Source: an uncultured Granulosicoccaceae bacterium
GTDB taxonomy: Bacteria > Pseudomonadota > Gammaproteobacteria > Granulosicoccales > Granulosicoccaceae
DNA length: 64,000 bases
Assembly: GCA_937998875.1 (NCBI GenBank)
Contig: CALLBO010000031.1
Coordinates: forward strand, 24,702 to 88,701
Reading direction: 5' to 3'
The notes under the pieces were generated by a model. The model searched no databases, was not told the origin of the DNA, and worked only from the letters and a program-made list of their open reading frames with translations. Made by a program: the position numbers and the translations under genes. Numbering within the stretch: position 1 is the first letter of the stretch; each line of letters opens with the position of its first letter. Positions 48,668 through 58,943 of this stretch are shown here, one piece after another.

Positions 48668-49038
48668 AATAACTTCCGATTTTAAAAAAGGATTTCAACT
48701 TGCCAGTGGAAAAAGTAGATAGATACAGCCCTTGTCGTAACGCAGCTACAACAGTCATGAGACTGGCACCGATGCAAGTTAATGCAACAGTCATGCTTAT
48801 TAGTGACCGTTACTGAAGAACCTTGAAACTATCAGTCAAAGATCGGCAGCCAAAGGATAATTAGGCATAAAAATCAACAATATAGACATGTAAAACAATG
48901 TGTAACACGAGCAAGCCGACTTGCAACTAACAGTTATATGTCAACCATTTGAACTATTGACAGTTCAACCAATCATCTGCTTATACGTACGGTTACGGAC
49001 TGGATGAAATTCAGAAAAAAGTTACATCACTGGCCCCA
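48668..49038. other. Divergent intergenic region with candidate regulated promoter
   Basis: 371 bp between the repeat protein (-) and the DUF4403 gene (+). It holds an inverted repeat over a -35-like box (48949-48986). I see no small gene. Confidence 0.5.
48949..48986 (+). promoter_or_regulatory. Candidate promoter with overlapping inverted repeat
   Basis: TTGACA (48957-48962) is spaced 18 nt from TTATAC (48981-48986), a modest sigma-70 match upstream of the DUF4403 gene. The perfect repeat TTGAACT/AGTTCAA (48949-48968) covers the -35 box and could be an operator. Confidence 0.38.
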
Positions 49039-50595
49039 ATGAATTCAAAATCCAAACTTACACAAGCACTGTTATGCGTAGCGATACTGGCAATAGTCAT
49101 GGCTGCGGGGTGGTATTGGTTTTATCTGCAGTCGCAAAATCAGCAACTATCGGTTAAGCCTCAGCGGTCTTATTCAAGCGTCAGGCTTGAGCCAGTGCCA
49201 AGCAATATCGGAATACATGCAAAGCTGCCGTACACCTCACTGATAAAAGCCGCCGGAAGCGTCACTGCAGACCCACAGACCGGCAACGGCGAACGACAAA
49301 GCTGCAGTAAAGTTCTGGGTGCGAAAATCTGTGCGACGCTGAACTGGCAGTACACCATTCAAAGAGATGGCGATGTACAAGTTGGAGCACAGGATGACCG
49401 TCTGCAGTTGACGCTACCGATAAGCTTCAACGGCACGGTCAGTGTTGAAGGACGTGGTGGCAAATTACTCGGACTAAGAAATAAAGACATTGATGGCAAG
49501 CTTAAGCTAATTGCCGATCTCGACGTCGGCATAGAAAAAGACTGGTGCCCAAAGTTACATAGCGATGTCAGCTACCAGTGGCTGTCTGATCCAAAAATTA
49601 CACTGGTTGGCTCAATTCGAATTAATCTCAGAAAGTCAGTAGACAAGGCATTACAAAAAAAACTTGACGAGCTGAAGACGCAATTGACCGGGGTTATCGA
49701 TTGCCGTGAGTTCAGACGAGCAGTGCAACAACAGTGGCATACCCACAAAGTTGATATCGATCTAAACGGCACCACAAGTCAGTTGTGGATCACACCTGTC
49801 AGTGCATCGGTGTCTGACACAGATATCCAGCAGGATCATGTCAGTTTATCTCTTGATCTCAATGCAATTGTACAAATGCAACAATCGGATCCTGCCAAGG
49901 AAAATGGTGAACTGCACTTATCAGAGAACACCAGTAGGGCAATAACCGGTAGTACAAAAAGTAACAGCGGGCAGGTAGCAAGGCTACCTGATCTGACTCC
50001 ATATACCGGCACACCCGGTACTGTAGAGTTTAGCCTGCTGATGGAAATCCCCTACGATCTGCTGCGAGAAAAACTGGCAGATAAAACCGTAGGTGAAACC
50101 TACAGGGCAGGTAACTCAAACACCCTGACAGTTACTTCACTGGATCTGTATCCGGCAGGTGAACTGTTGATAATAGATGTTGGGTTTAGCGCCCGGGTTC
50201 TCGGCGCTCTGATTGAGACCAGTGGCAATGTTTATGTTAGCACCCGACCGGTTGCAGACCCGGACAACAACCACCTGCTACTCGAGGATCTGCAGTTAAC
50301 GCGAACGATCGACAGTAAATTAATGACAGCAGTCACAACGGTACTGCGGCAACAACTCCTGTCAGCCCTGCAGGAAGTTTCAGCAGTTGATCTTCAGTTG
50401 CCGATGGCAAAAATCGAATCTGCGGTTGAGACGGCGCTAACTGATCCGGAAAAAACTGCCGGTATTGAGATTGATGCGCAATCCCCTCAGATCAGATTGA
50501 TGGCGTTGAATCCGCAGGCCAATGGAATTGCAGCTATCGTCCATCTATCCACACAACTGCAAGCGACAATACCCGAGGATGTATTGATTCGCTAA
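49039..50595 (+). CDS. DUF4403 family membrane-anchored protein
   Basis: 518 aa with one N-terminal membrane anchor (about 9-30) and a large periplasmic part. VRLEPVPSNIGIHAKLPY and the downstream strands (LPISFNGTVSVEGRGG, DVSYQWLSDPKI) match DUF4403, whose fold is related to lipid-binding TULIP-type tubes. A role in envelope lipid binding is possible but not shown. Ends 58 bp before uvrD. Confidence 0.82.
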   Translation: MNSKSKLTQALLCVAILAIVMAAGWYWFYLQSQNQQLSVKPQRSYSSVRLEPVPSNIGIHAKLPYTSLIKAAGSVTADPQTGNGERQSCSKVLGAKICATLNWQYTIQRDGDVQVGAQDDRLQLTLPISFNGTVSVEGRGGKLLGLRNKDIDGKLKLIADLDVGIEKDWCPKLHSDVSYQWLSDPKITLVGSIRINLRKSVDKALQKKLDELKTQLTGVIDCREFRRAVQQQWHTHKVDIDLNGTTSQLWITPVSASVSDTDIQQDHVSLSLDLNAIVQMQQSDPAKENGELHLSENTSRAITGSTKSNSGQVARLPDLTPYTGTPGTVEFSLLMEIPYDLLREKLADKTVGETYRAGNSNTLTVTSLDLYPAGELLIIDVGFSARVLGALIETSGNVYVSTRPVADPDNNHLLLEDLQLTRTIDSKLMTAVTTVLRQQLLSALQEVSAVDLQLPMAKIESAVETALTDPEKTAGIEIDAQSPQIRLMALNPQANGIAAIVHLSTQLQATIPEDVLIR

Positions 50596-50653
50596 CAACG
50601 TTTCTATACCGCATTGATCAATCCCGATCCGGTAGCATCTGATAAAATGCGGC

Positions 50654-52834
50654 ATGGATGTCTCTCACATACTCGATTCACTAAATACCGAACAACGCGA
50701 AGCTGTGACCGCGGCACCCGGTCCGCTTTTAATTCAAGCCGGCGCGGGCAGCGGCAAAACGCGTGTCCTGACGCATCGCATCGCCTGGCTGCATCAGGTT
50801 GAGCAGGTATCACCTTTCGGCATACTCGCCGTAACCTTCACCAACAAGGCTGCTGGTGAAATGCGATCCCGAATTGAAGAGCTGCTCGGCACGTCAGTCG
50901 GGCCGATGTGGATTGGCACTTTCCATGGCTTGTCGCATCGATTTTTGCGTATGCACTGGAAAGAAGCAAAGCTACCGCAGACTTTTCAGATTCTCGATTC
51001 AGAAGATCAGCGCCGCATGGTGCAGCGTGCCATCCGCGGCCTCGATCTCGATGAATCGCGTTGGCCACCACGCAATGCCATGTGGTACATCAACAATAAA
51101 AAAGATGAAGGTCAACGCCCGGAACACATCCGCGACGATGATGACCCCACTGAACAGCAAATGATCCGCATCTACAAAGCGTATGAGACTGCCTGCCAGT
51201 TGGCAGGGGCTGTTGATTTTGCCGAGCTACTGCTCCGCGCGCTTGAAACGCTTCGTGACAACGATGAACTACTACAGCACTACCAGAATCGATTTCAACA
51301 CTTGTTGGTTGATGAATTTCAGGACACCAACTCTATTCAGTACGCCTGGCTGCAACTGCTCGCCGGTGACAGCGGCAATCTATTCGCCGTCGGTGACGAC
51401 GATCAGTCTATCTACGGCTGGCGCGGTGCCAAGGTCGAAAATATCCTCAACTTTCAGGATCACTTCAGCAATACCAAAGTCATCCGACTCGAGCGTAACT
51501 ACCGTTCTACCGGCAATATTCTCAATGCTGCCAATGCGTTGATTGAATACAATGAGGACCGACTCGGAAAGAATCTCTGGACAGACATCGGTGATGGCGA
51601 TCCGATCACTTTCTACAGTGCGCACAATGAAGGCGATGAAGCACGGTTTATTATTGAACGGATTCTCGAGCATCTTCACAACGGCGGTACGCGCTCGGAA
51701 TCCGCAATTCTTTATCGGTCAAACGCGCAGTCCCGGGCACTTGAAGAAGAGCTGATCAGAAGCGGAATTCCATACCGCGTATACGGTGGCCTGCGATTCT
51801 TCGAACGTATGGAAATTAAAGATGCGCTCGCCTACCTGCGATTGATCAGCCTGTCTGACGATGATGTCTCTTTTGAACGTGTAGTCAATCAGCCAACCAG
51901 AGGCATTGGTGAAAAAACGATATCCCAGATTCGAACAGTTGCCACAGAAGCCAATGTATCGCTCTGGCATGCCTGTGCCGAGATTCTCGCGTCCAATGGT
52001 TTGAAAGGCCGTGCAGCAACTGCCGTCGGTGGCTTTATGAAGCTGATCATGCAAATGCGAAAAGACACTGAGGACCTGTCGCTCGACAAAAAGATCGAGC
52101 ACGTTATTGAACACAGCGGATTGCTCGATCACTATAAAAAGGATCGCACTGAAAAAGGCGAGGCACGGGTTGAAAACCTGCAGGAACTCGTCGGTGCCGG
52201 AATCGATCCACCGGATCTGCCGGAAGATATGCCGGATATGACTGAACTGGATGCGTTTCTCGCCAATGCAGCACTCGAGGCCGGAGAGCAACAAGGCGAT
52301 GAATGGGAAGACTGCGTGCAGCTAATGACCATGCACTCCGCCAAAGGTCTGGAGTTTCCATTAGTCTTTATTACCGGTATGGAACAGGGCCTTTTCCCCA
52401 GCAAAAGATCAGTTGAAGAGTCCGGTAAAATTGAAGAGGAACGCCGCCTTTGTTATGTCGGTATTACCCGTGCTGAAAGAAAGCTTTATTTAAGTATGGC
52501 TGAGCATCGCAGACTCTATGGTCGCGATCACTTCAATACGCCTTCAAAGTTTATCTCTGAAATCCCTGCTGAACTGGTACAGGAAGTACGCCCTCGAATG
52601 CATGTCAGCCGACCAATGGCATCAACCCCTGTGCGCCGCAAATCGATACGGGAGGATAACGAGACCGGATTAACAGTCGGGCAGAGAGTTCGCCATTCGA
52701 AGTTTGGTGAAGGCATTGTGACTGACTACGAAGGTCAGGGATCGCATGCCCGCGTCTATGTGAATTTCGAAGAAGTCGGTAGCAAGTGGCTGGTAATGGC
52801 TTACGCCAATCTTGAAGTGCTTAATGTTGCTTGA
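50654..52834 (+). CDS. uvrD: DNA helicase II, UvrD
   Basis: 726 aa, close to E. coli UvrD (720). Q-motif LNTEQREAVT, Walker A QAGAGSGKTR (28-37), AVTFTNKAAGEM, DEFQDTN, GDDDQSIYGWRGA, RLERNYRST and MTMHSAKGLEFPLVFI cover the SF1A motifs. The C-terminal Tudor-like module (GQRVRHSKFGEGIVTDYEG) is the part that contacts RNA polymerase and other partners. It acts in nucleotide excision and mismatch repair. Confidence 0.96.
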   Translation: MDVSHILDSLNTEQREAVTAAPGPLLIQAGAGSGKTRVLTHRIAWLHQVEQVSPFGILAVTFTNKAAGEMRSRIEELLGTSVGPMWIGTFHGLSHRFLRMHWKEAKLPQTFQILDSEDQRRMVQRAIRGLDLDESRWPPRNAMWYINNKKDEGQRPEHIRDDDDPTEQQMIRIYKAYETACQLAGAVDFAELLLRALETLRDNDELLQHYQNRFQHLLVDEFQDTNSIQYAWLQLLAGDSGNLFAVGDDDQSIYGWRGAKVENILNFQDHFSNTKVIRLERNYRSTGNILNAANALIEYNEDRLGKNLWTDIGDGDPITFYSAHNEGDEARFIIERILEHLHNGGTRSESAILYRSNAQSRALEEELIRSGIPYRVYGGLRFFERMEIKDALAYLRLISLSDDDVSFERVVNQPTRGIGEKTISQIRTVATEANVSLWHACAEILASNGLKGRAATAVGGFMKLIMQMRKDTEDLSLDKKIEHVIEHSGLLDHYKKDRTEKGEARVENLQELVGAGIDPPDLPEDMPDMTELDAFLANAALEAGEQQGDEWEDCVQLMTMHSAKGLEFPLVFITGMEQGLFPSKRSVEESGKIEEERRLCYVGITRAERKLYLSMAEHRRLYGRDHFNTPSKFISEIPAELVQEVRPRMHVSRPMASTPVRRKSIREDNETGLTVGQRVRHSKFGEGIVTDYEGQGSHARVYVNFEEVGSKWLVMAYANLEVLNVA

Positions 52835-52900
52835 CCAGTCTGGTCGGTTAACAGTTGTGTAGCCAAATAGTAGTTGTTACTTAAGTGCCAATGCTGCGAC

Positions 52901-54214
52901 TTATAACTTATCGCGTAGCGAATAGTAGAGCATACCGAGCTTCAACAACGGTGAGCGCATCAGGGCACCCCCCGGAAATGCCATATGATCCACAGCAGCC
53001 ATCACATTGAAGCTATCAAATTTTCCGATAAGCGCTTCACCGCACAGCTTACCAGCCAGTGTTGCCATGCCGACACCATGGCCTGAGTAACCTGAAGAAG
53101 AAATCACATTGGTACTAAGCTGTTTTATATAAGGCATTCGATTCATCGTAATAGCCAGAGTTCCACCCCAGCCATACGCTATTGTCTTATCTTTAAGCTG
53201 CGGATAAACGCCTAGCATCGCACTGCGCACGAACGTTTTAATATCTTTAGGAAAGCGGTAGCCATAGCTTTCACGACCACCGAACAGCAGACGATTGTCG
53301 CTAGACACTCTGAAATAATTAACCACAAACTTTGAGTCTGCAACCGCCATATTGTCACGGATTAACGATTCAGCCAAATCAGAATCCAGCGCTTCGGTCG
53401 CGATGATATAATTGTTTATCGGCATCACAGATGCCGCTACCTCGCTATTAAGATTACCCAGATAACCGTTGCAGGCTATCAGTAACTGTTTCGCGCTGAC
53501 ATCACCGTGCTTTGTTTTTGTAATGACCAGTTCTTTCGAGTCCGTGTAGTTTACAACTTCGGTGTTTTCATAAATCCGCACGTTCCGCTCAAGCGCTGCA
53601 CGGGCGTATCCGGTGACAAGCTTTAACGGATGCAGATGTCCGGAGCCGGTATCAACAGAGCCCGAGTAATACGCGTCACTGGCAAGCCGTTGCCGAACTT
53701 CACTCTGATCAGCAAACGTTATTTGATCGTACTGGTATTCTTTATTCAGCTTAGCGACATAGGCTTCGGTTTCGCTCGTAAATCGGCGCTGATGATTTAC
53801 ATGCACTACGCCTGAGCGATAATCGCATTCAATATTGTGCTCTTTTATAAGATCTTGAACATGCTGCTTCGACGCCTCCGCAAGCACCCATAGCGCTCGC
53901 GCCTGATCCAACCCATATCGTTCTTCAAGCTCTTGCTGGTCGAGCCGCTGGCCACTGCCTAGTTGACCACCGTTACGCCCACTCGCACCCCACCCGACCC
54001 GATGCGCGTCGAGAAGCACAACATCAACACCAGCGTCTGCCAGTGTCAGTGCTGCTGAAAGGCCGGTAAAACCGGCACCAATAATACAGACATCACAACT
54101 GACTGATTCGCTTAACGGGGGCTGCTGAGTAACACCTTCGGCTGTTGCTGCATACCAGGATGGCGGATACCGGCCGACGGGATCGTTGCTATAGAGGAGA
54201 TTGTTTTTCGACAT
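52901..54214 (-). CDS. FAD-dependent amine oxidoreductase, PuuB-like
   Basis: 437 aa from the ATG at 54214; the frame runs on to 54277 but the conserved region starts SKNNLLYSNDPVGRYPPSWY. The FAD motif CIIGAGFTGLSAALTLADAG (about 43-62), RVGWGASGRNGGQ and the C-terminal SSGYSGHGVGMATLAGKL are hallmarks of the PuuB gamma-glutamylputrescine oxidase group of the DAO family. No other puu genes are near, so the substrate could be a different secondary amine. Confidence 0.85.
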   Translation of the reverse strand: MSKNNLLYSNDPVGRYPPSWYAATAEGVTQQPPLSESVSCDVCIIGAGFTGLSAALTLADAGVDVVLLDAHRVGWGASGRNGGQLGSGQRLDQQELEERYGLDQARALWVLAEASKQHVQDLIKEHNIECDYRSGVVHVNHQRRFTSETEAYVAKLNKEYQYDQITFADQSEVRQRLASDAYYSGSVDTGSGHLHPLKLVTGYARAALERNVRIYENTEVVNYTDSKELVITKTKHGDVSAKQLLIACNGYLGNLNSEVAASVMPINNYIIATEALDSDLAESLIRDNMAVADSKFVVNYFRVSSDNRLLFGGRESYGYRFPKDIKTFVRSAMLGVYPQLKDKTIAYGWGGTLAITMNRMPYIKQLSTNVISSSGYSGHGVGMATLAGKLCGEALIGKFDSFNVMAAVDHMAFPGGALMRSPLLKLGMLYYSLRDKL

Positions 54215-54408
54215 AACGGCGGTGGTGACGCAACGCGTTCCAGAACGAAAGCATCGTCCCCTGAGGCAAACAAACAACGCTTGGTATTGTCCCCTTGTCT
54301 CCCCTGGTAGTTGTCCAAGGGGGAGAATTTAGGGATTTCGTCTATCAGTTTATCACTTTCCAGCGCTGCAACACTGGCCACCTGTTGCGGAAGCAACAGT
54401 GTCCGAAA

Positions 54409-54843
54409 CTAGTAGTCGATTATAAAATCGAATACGACTTTGTCGCGCAGATCTTTTGACTGTATTTCAAAAGTCAGTTCCCAACGGCCGTTCATACTGA
54501 ATTTCAGGCCTTTCATGAGATATCTGCCGTCACCGAGGTACTCGCTGATCTGTGGCTGAGTCGGTAATCCGTGGCCATGCATCGGCATACCGCCTGCCAC
54601 CGTAATTCGCGCTGGTGTCACCACGTCACCCGCAACAGTTTTCACCGTCAGTATCCATTCGAGAAACTGATTTATTTCAACCGAATCAGTCGCCTGCGAA
54701 TCGAGCGTTACCTGGAAATAGCCCTGCTCTGATGATTGCTGCCAGACAAATTCGTCTGCGTCCACTTCGTTGGCTGCAGCGGGGAGGACAAATAACGCCG
54801 TGAGAAGGCACAGAAAACGGAATCGAGGAAGACAGAAAGTCAT
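54409..54843 (-). CDS. Exported YtkA/FixH-like domain protein
   Basis: 144 aa from the ATG at 54843. A longer frame to 55086 would overlap the cold-shock gene and lacks a signal peptide, so the internal start is preferred. The signal peptide RFRFLCLLTALFVLPAAA is followed by a beta-sandwich like YtkA/FixH: NQFLEWILTVKT, GGMPMHGHGLPTQP and LKFSMNGRWELTFEI. The MPMHGHG segment could bind copper, as in related copper-binding domains; this is an inference. Confidence 0.72.
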   Translation of the reverse strand: MTFCLPRFRFLCLLTALFVLPAAANEVDADEFVWQQSSEQGYFQVTLDSQATDSVEINQFLEWILTVKTVAGDVVTPARITVAGGMPMHGHGLPTQPQISEYLGDGRYLMKGLKFSMNGRWELTFEIQSKDLRDKVVFDFIIDY

Positions 54844-54934
54844 TTTTAAATGGTTTGAGCGATGGATTGCGCCCAGTAGTGCAAGAAGTCGCCCAAAAAC
54901 CGGACGACTTTTTAGATCCTTGGACTGACAGCGC

Positions 54935-55216
54935 TTACGCTGTACCGAGTTCCGCTGTGTATTCATCCTCTGGATACGCACTTGCTGGCTCTTCGTGAGG
55001 GATATTCCCCGCCAGACGTTCAACCTCTGCGGCCTGCCAGCCCTTTTCACTTCGAGTTTGAATGTATTCCACTTCTTCGCCTTCATTCAACGACTTATAT
55101 CCGTCGCCCATGATTGACCGGTAGTGTACAAACACATCTTCTTCTTCCGCATTGAGGATAAAACCATACCCTTTTGCGTTGTCAAACCACTTTACTTTGC
55201 CTACTGATTTAGCCAC
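54935..55216 (-). CDS. Cold-shock domain protein with C-terminal acidic tail
   Basis: 93 aa starting at GTG 55216 (AAAGG about 8 nt upstream). Residues 1-70 are a cold-shock domain with KGYGFI and VFVHY, close to the paralogue at 37.7 kb. Residues 71-93 form an acidic tail (EDEYTAELGTA at the end) missing from the paralogue. Probable RNA chaperone. Confidence 0.92.
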   Translation of the reverse strand: MAKSVGKVKWFDNAKGYGFILNAEEEDVFVHYRSIMGDGYKSLNEGEEVEYIQTRSEKGWQAAEVERLAGNIPHEEPASAYPEDEYTAELGTA

Positions 55217-55546
55217 CTTAGTACCTTTATAATATTTCTGGATGATGTATTACTGGATAACGAACATCTTGCTGCGACGGTCATTCTTACCACAGTACAC
55301 GGATTTCATTTAAAGACCCTAGACCCACGCCATGGAATTTAACATACCAGTTATTGACTGCCAATAAACCAGCGATAATTCGTTTATCACAGCGACCGAA
55401 TTGTGACGCAGTGACCTCTATGCAAGGTTGGGCATTCCAACTATGTCTGGCACTAAAATTCCTAACTAAGGTCCAAGGAAGCGGGATAAAGATCCATCTT
55501 TTCCAGACAAGCTAGAGGCAGCACACCACTGCAACAAAGGCGTAAC
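55217..55546. other. Divergent intergenic region, cold-shock leader
   Basis: 330 bp between the cold-shock gene and the DUF4159 gene. It probably holds the cold-shock 5' leader and both promoters. I see no further features. Confidence 0.45.
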
Positions 55547-56467
55547 TTGATAATATATATAACGAAATCGGCTTCAATGCTCTTGCATGGCATCGGCACA
55601 CAGCTGATTCAAAAAAACAAACTCTCAGCAACGCTCGCTTTGGGTCTTGTTCTGATCACCGCTGCGACTCCCCTGTCTGCACAGCAAGGCATCTGCGTCG
55701 CACCTCAGCGACCGGTATGCCCGCAGGATATAGCCCGGGTACCGCAGCATGAATTTACCTTCTCTCGACTGATATTCGCAGACAATCCGGTGGCTGTTCA
55801 CGAGCTTGGAGACTATGTCGGGTTTCCACACTGGCAGGCGGACTGTTCTGATTCAGACCCGCACTTTATATCTGCAATCAAACGCATGACACGCATTGAC
55901 ACAAACAATCAATCACAAAGCATTGCTGTCATGGATGAGTCATTATTCGACTATCCGGCTCTGTACATGGTGGAGGCGGGTTTCGCCTCTTTCACCCAGC
56001 TCGAAGCAGATCGGCTGAAAGAATATCTGCTGCGCGGTGGCTTCCTGCTGGTAGACGATTTTCACGGCAGTTATCAATGGGGCAAATTTGAAGAATGGAT
56101 GGGGCAGATTTTTCCCGACAGAGAAATTATTGATCTGCCCAAAGAACATGAAATCTTTCATGTTCATTTTGATATCAACAAGTTTGTACAGATCCCCGGG
56201 TTAAGAGCTTTGTGTCTGAACAATGGTGCGACCTGGGAAAGACCCATGAGTAAGGCCGGCACCATCATCGAGAGTAACAGCTCAAGGCAGGAACCTGCAT
56301 GGCGCGCGATTCTCGATGACGATAACCGCGTGATGGTGATGATCAACTGGAACGTTGATCTGGGTGATGCATGGGAGCATGCAGATATGGAAGAATATGC
56401 CTCATCATACACGTCTACGGCCTATCGTCTCGGGGTGAACTATATGATTTATAGTCTTACACATTAA
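55547..56467 (+). CDS. Exported DUF4159 family protein
   Basis: 306 aa from TTG 55547 (AAAGG 6 nt upstream); ATG 55577 is the alternative. Signal peptide about 26-45 (LGLVLITAATPLSA). The body shows the DUF4159 pattern: FTFSRLIFAD, YPALYMVEAGFASFTQLEADRLKEYLLRGG, FLLVDDFHG and a C-terminal LGVNYMIYSLTH. DUF4159 folds like a glutamine amidotransferase and usually occurs in larger aerotolerance-type (BatA/MoxR) proteins or operons; here it is alone, so its role is unclear. Confidence 0.85.
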   Translation: MIIYITKSASMLLHGIGTQLIQKNKLSATLALGLVLITAATPLSAQQGICVAPQRPVCPQDIARVPQHEFTFSRLIFADNPVAVHELGDYVGFPHWQADCSDSDPHFISAIKRMTRIDTNNQSQSIAVMDESLFDYPALYMVEAGFASFTQLEADRLKEYLLRGGFLLVDDFHGSYQWGKFEEWMGQIFPDREIIDLPKEHEIFHVHFDINKFVQIPGLRALCLNNGATWERPMSKAGTIIESNSSRQEPAWRAILDDDNRVMVMINWNVDLGDAWEHADMEEYASSYTSTAYRLGVNYMIYSLTH

Positions 56468-56551
56468 CGGTATTGATTAACTTCATCGACTTAAGAACTT
56501 ACCGATCAGGATTCTACTGGTCGTGTTTACCAGGCAGGTAACTGGGCAGGT

Positions 56552-57529
56552 TTACTGATCAGTTTCAGAGTTTTTGTTTTGATTTTTAGTCTCGCGCCTG
56601 GCTTGTAACAGCACTTTAGCATCCTCACCAATGTGCGCTTCACCGCGGGCACGCGCCAGTTGCATCTGTTTTTCCCGTTCCAGAAAACGCTGCTTTTGAT
56701 CTTCGGTTATCTCATCGCAGCACTTCGGACACTGAGCACCGGCAATATAGTGTTCGCTTTGTTTGTCTTCATCGGTAATCGGTCGACGACAGCCGTGACA
56801 CTGATCATAACTACCGGGTTGAAGTTGGTGATTGACCGTCACCCTGTCATCAAAAACAAAACACTCGCCACGCCAGAGAGATTCACTCTCAGGTACCATT
56901 TCAAGGTACTTTAGAATTCCACCTTTGAGGTGATAAACCTCGTGAAAACCCTGTTCGCGCAGATAGGCCGTGGATTTTTCACAACGGATACCTCCGGTGC
57001 AAAACATAGCAATCTTCTTGTGTTTGTTTTTATCAAGCGCCTGCTCAGCGTAGGCTGGAAACTCCCGAAACGAATCGGTATGCGGATTTATCGCACCATC
57101 AAAGCTGCCCACTTCGCACTCATAATCATTGCGCGTGTCTATCAGGAGCACGTCCTGGTCGGATATCAACTCATTCCAGTCTTCAGGGCTCACATAGGTA
57201 CCGGCCGCCTGCTGTGGATCAATCCCCTCGACCCCCATCGTGACTATTTCTTTTTTGAGCTTTACCCGCGAACGCTTGAACGGCAACTCGGTACTTATAG
57301 ATTCCTTGCAATCAAGTTGCGACAGACCGGGTACCTGCCGCAGCCAGTCCAGCACGCAGTCTATCGACTCCCGCGAACCCGCGATCGTGCCATTGACACC
57401 CTCGGTCGCGAGCAGCAATGTGCCGCGCACTCTTTCATTTAACATCAGATCCAGCAGCGGCTGCCGCAAGGACTCGTGATTGTCGAGCCGCACAAACTTG
57501 TACAATGCACAAACGATGTAGGTCTGCAC
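56552..57529 (-). CDS. trhO: tRNA uridine(34) hydroxylase (TrhO, rhodanese family)
   Basis: 325 aa from GTG 57529, supported by GGGAGA directly upstream and by family alignment. The frame runs to 57778 but overlaps the divergent argE start. N-terminal acylphosphatase-like region, rhodanese domain with [11 protein letters not shown] and the active-site Cys177 in [10 protein letters not shown], then a Cys-rich tail ([16 protein letters not shown]). TrhO hydroxylates U34 of tRNAs to 5-hydroxyuridine as the first step to cmo5U. Confidence 0.93.
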   Translation of the reverse strand: MQTYIVCALYKFVRLDNHESLRQPLLDLMLNERVRGTLLLATEGVNGTIAGSRESIDCVLDWLRQVPGLSQLDCKESISTELPFKRSRVKLKKEIVTMGVEGIDPQQAAGTYVSPEDWNELISDQDVLLIDTRNDYECEVGSFDGAINPHTDSFREFPAYAEQALDKNKHKKIAMFCTGGIRCEKSTAYLREQGFHEVYHLKGGILKYLEMVPESESLWRGECFVFDDRVTVNHQLQPGSYDQCHGCRRPITDEDKQSEHYIAGAQCPKCCDEITEDQKQRFLEREKQMQLARARGEAHIGEDAKVLLQARRETKNQNKNSETDQ

Positions 57530-57695
57530 GAGATTCTCCCGGCAAAACGGAACGTAAATCCGGTGCCCGTAGATAATAAAAGTGAACTGCCATTGTATTA
57601 TAGTCACCGATGGTTTCCACCAGACTTCGGCACGCAAGGCAGAAATTCCAGCGCACGGGTAAACCCAATGGCAAGAAACAGATGCGAGAAAACTA

Positions 57696-58841
57696 ATGCT
57701 TAGCCGTGAGCTACTGAGCCAGCTCGTAGGCTTTGCCACTGTCAGCCGCGACAGCAATCTTGAGCTGATCCATTTCATACAGCTCTATCTGCAGCAGGCA
57801 GGTTTCAACTCTGAGTTGATCTACAACGAAGAGAAAACCAAAGCCAACCTGTACTGCGTAATCGGCCCGGCAGAAAAACCCGGAGTTATGTTGTCGGGCC
57901 ATACCGATGTGGTACCGGTAGAAGGTCAGCAATGGTCATCCGATCCGTTCACCCTGCGTGAGCAGGATAACAATCTCTATGGCCGGGGTACCTGTGATAT
58001 GAAGGGCTTTATCGCCTGCGTGTTATCAGCCGTCGGCTCGGTTGACGCAGCTAAATTACAAACCCCTTTGCACCTCGCGTTCAGCTACGATGAAGAAATC
58101 GGCTGTATTGGCGTCAGGCGTTTGCTCGATACTTTGAGATCCGCCAAAACAAAACCGAAGTATTGCATTGTCGGCGAACCGACAATGATGCAGCCGGTTA
58201 TTGCCCATAAAGGTAAAACTGCCGCGCGAGCGCATTGTTACGGGGTAGAGGGTCACTCAAGTCTCACACCACAGTCGGTCAATGCAATCTATCTGGCGAC
58301 AGATGTGATTAACGAAATCAGATCAGTGCAGCAGCAACTGATTGATAACGGCAATCATGACAACGATTACGATGTTCCCTACACAACACTTCATGTCGGC
58401 ACACTAACAGGCGGCACTGCACTTAATATTGTGCCGAACTATTGCACGTTTGACTTTGAAATCCGCAATCTTCCCGATGATAGTCCACTTCCGCTTATTG
58501 ATGAATTGCAAAACACCGCCAATAGAATTGCTGCACCTTTTAAAGCACAACATCCGGATGTTAAAATCGATATTGAGATCACCAACGAATACCCAGCGCT
58601 AAATACCGCACTAGAGAGCGATATTGTGGCTTTTATTAAACAACTGACCGGCGCCAATACTCAGGGCAAAATTGCATTTGGTACAGAGGGTGGGCTATTC
58701 AGTCGCGAATTATCAGTCGAAACCATCGTCTTCGGGCCCGGCAACATAGCTCAGGCCCATAAGCCGGATGAGTTTATCTCAATGGATCAATTAGAACGCT
58801 GTGACAGCTTTTTAGCAAAACTGATTACAGCGCTAAGTTAA
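57696..58841 (+). CDS. argE: Acetylornithine deacetylase
   Basis: 381 aa M20 metallopeptidase-fold enzyme. Metal and catalytic residues: [11 protein letters not shown] (His69, Asp71), GRGTCDMKG (Asp101) and YDEEIGCIG (Glu132-133). TEGGLFS and HKPDEFI near the C-terminus fit ArgE, which cuts N-acetylornithine to ornithine and acetate. No other arg genes are in the window. About 165 bp separate it from the divergent trhO. Confidence 0.88.
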   Translation: MLSRELLSQLVGFATVSRDSNLELIHFIQLYLQQAGFNSELIYNEEKTKANLYCVIGPAEKPGVMLSGHTDVVPVEGQQWSSDPFTLREQDNNLYGRGTCDMKGFIACVLSAVGSVDAAKLQTPLHLAFSYDEEIGCIGVRRLLDTLRSAKTKPKYCIVGEPTMMQPVIAHKGKTAARAHCYGVEGHSSLTPQSVNAIYLATDVINEIRSVQQQLIDNGNHDNDYDVPYTTLHVGTLTGGTALNIVPNYCTFDFEIRNLPDDSPLPLIDELQNTANRIAAPFKAQHPDVKIDIEITNEYPALNTALESDIVAFIKQLTGANTQGKIAFGTEGGLFSRELSVETIVFGPGNIAQAHKPDEFISMDQLERCDSFLAKLITALS

Positions 58842-58943
58842 TGCCTGGGTTAATGCCTGATCAATGTTCGGGTCAATGCCTCGATTAACTCCCCGGTTTC
58901 AGCTAACAACACGACACTTGCAATATAAAGAAAGGCTACAACC
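58842..58943. repeat. Short interspersed word repeats after argE
   Basis: The word aatgcct occurs four times in the first 45 bp, alternating with ggtt/gatca-type spacers, giving an imperfect repeat of about 14 bp. The rest carries the AAAGG ribosome site of the next gene. Confidence 0.5.

Noticed and set aside
51719..52294. 191-codon minus-strand frame
   Set aside because: Antisense to uvrD.
54844..55086. N-terminal extension of the YtkA/FixH-like gene
   Set aside because: Overlaps the cold-shock gene in another frame and would bury the signal peptide; the ATG at 54843 is preferred.
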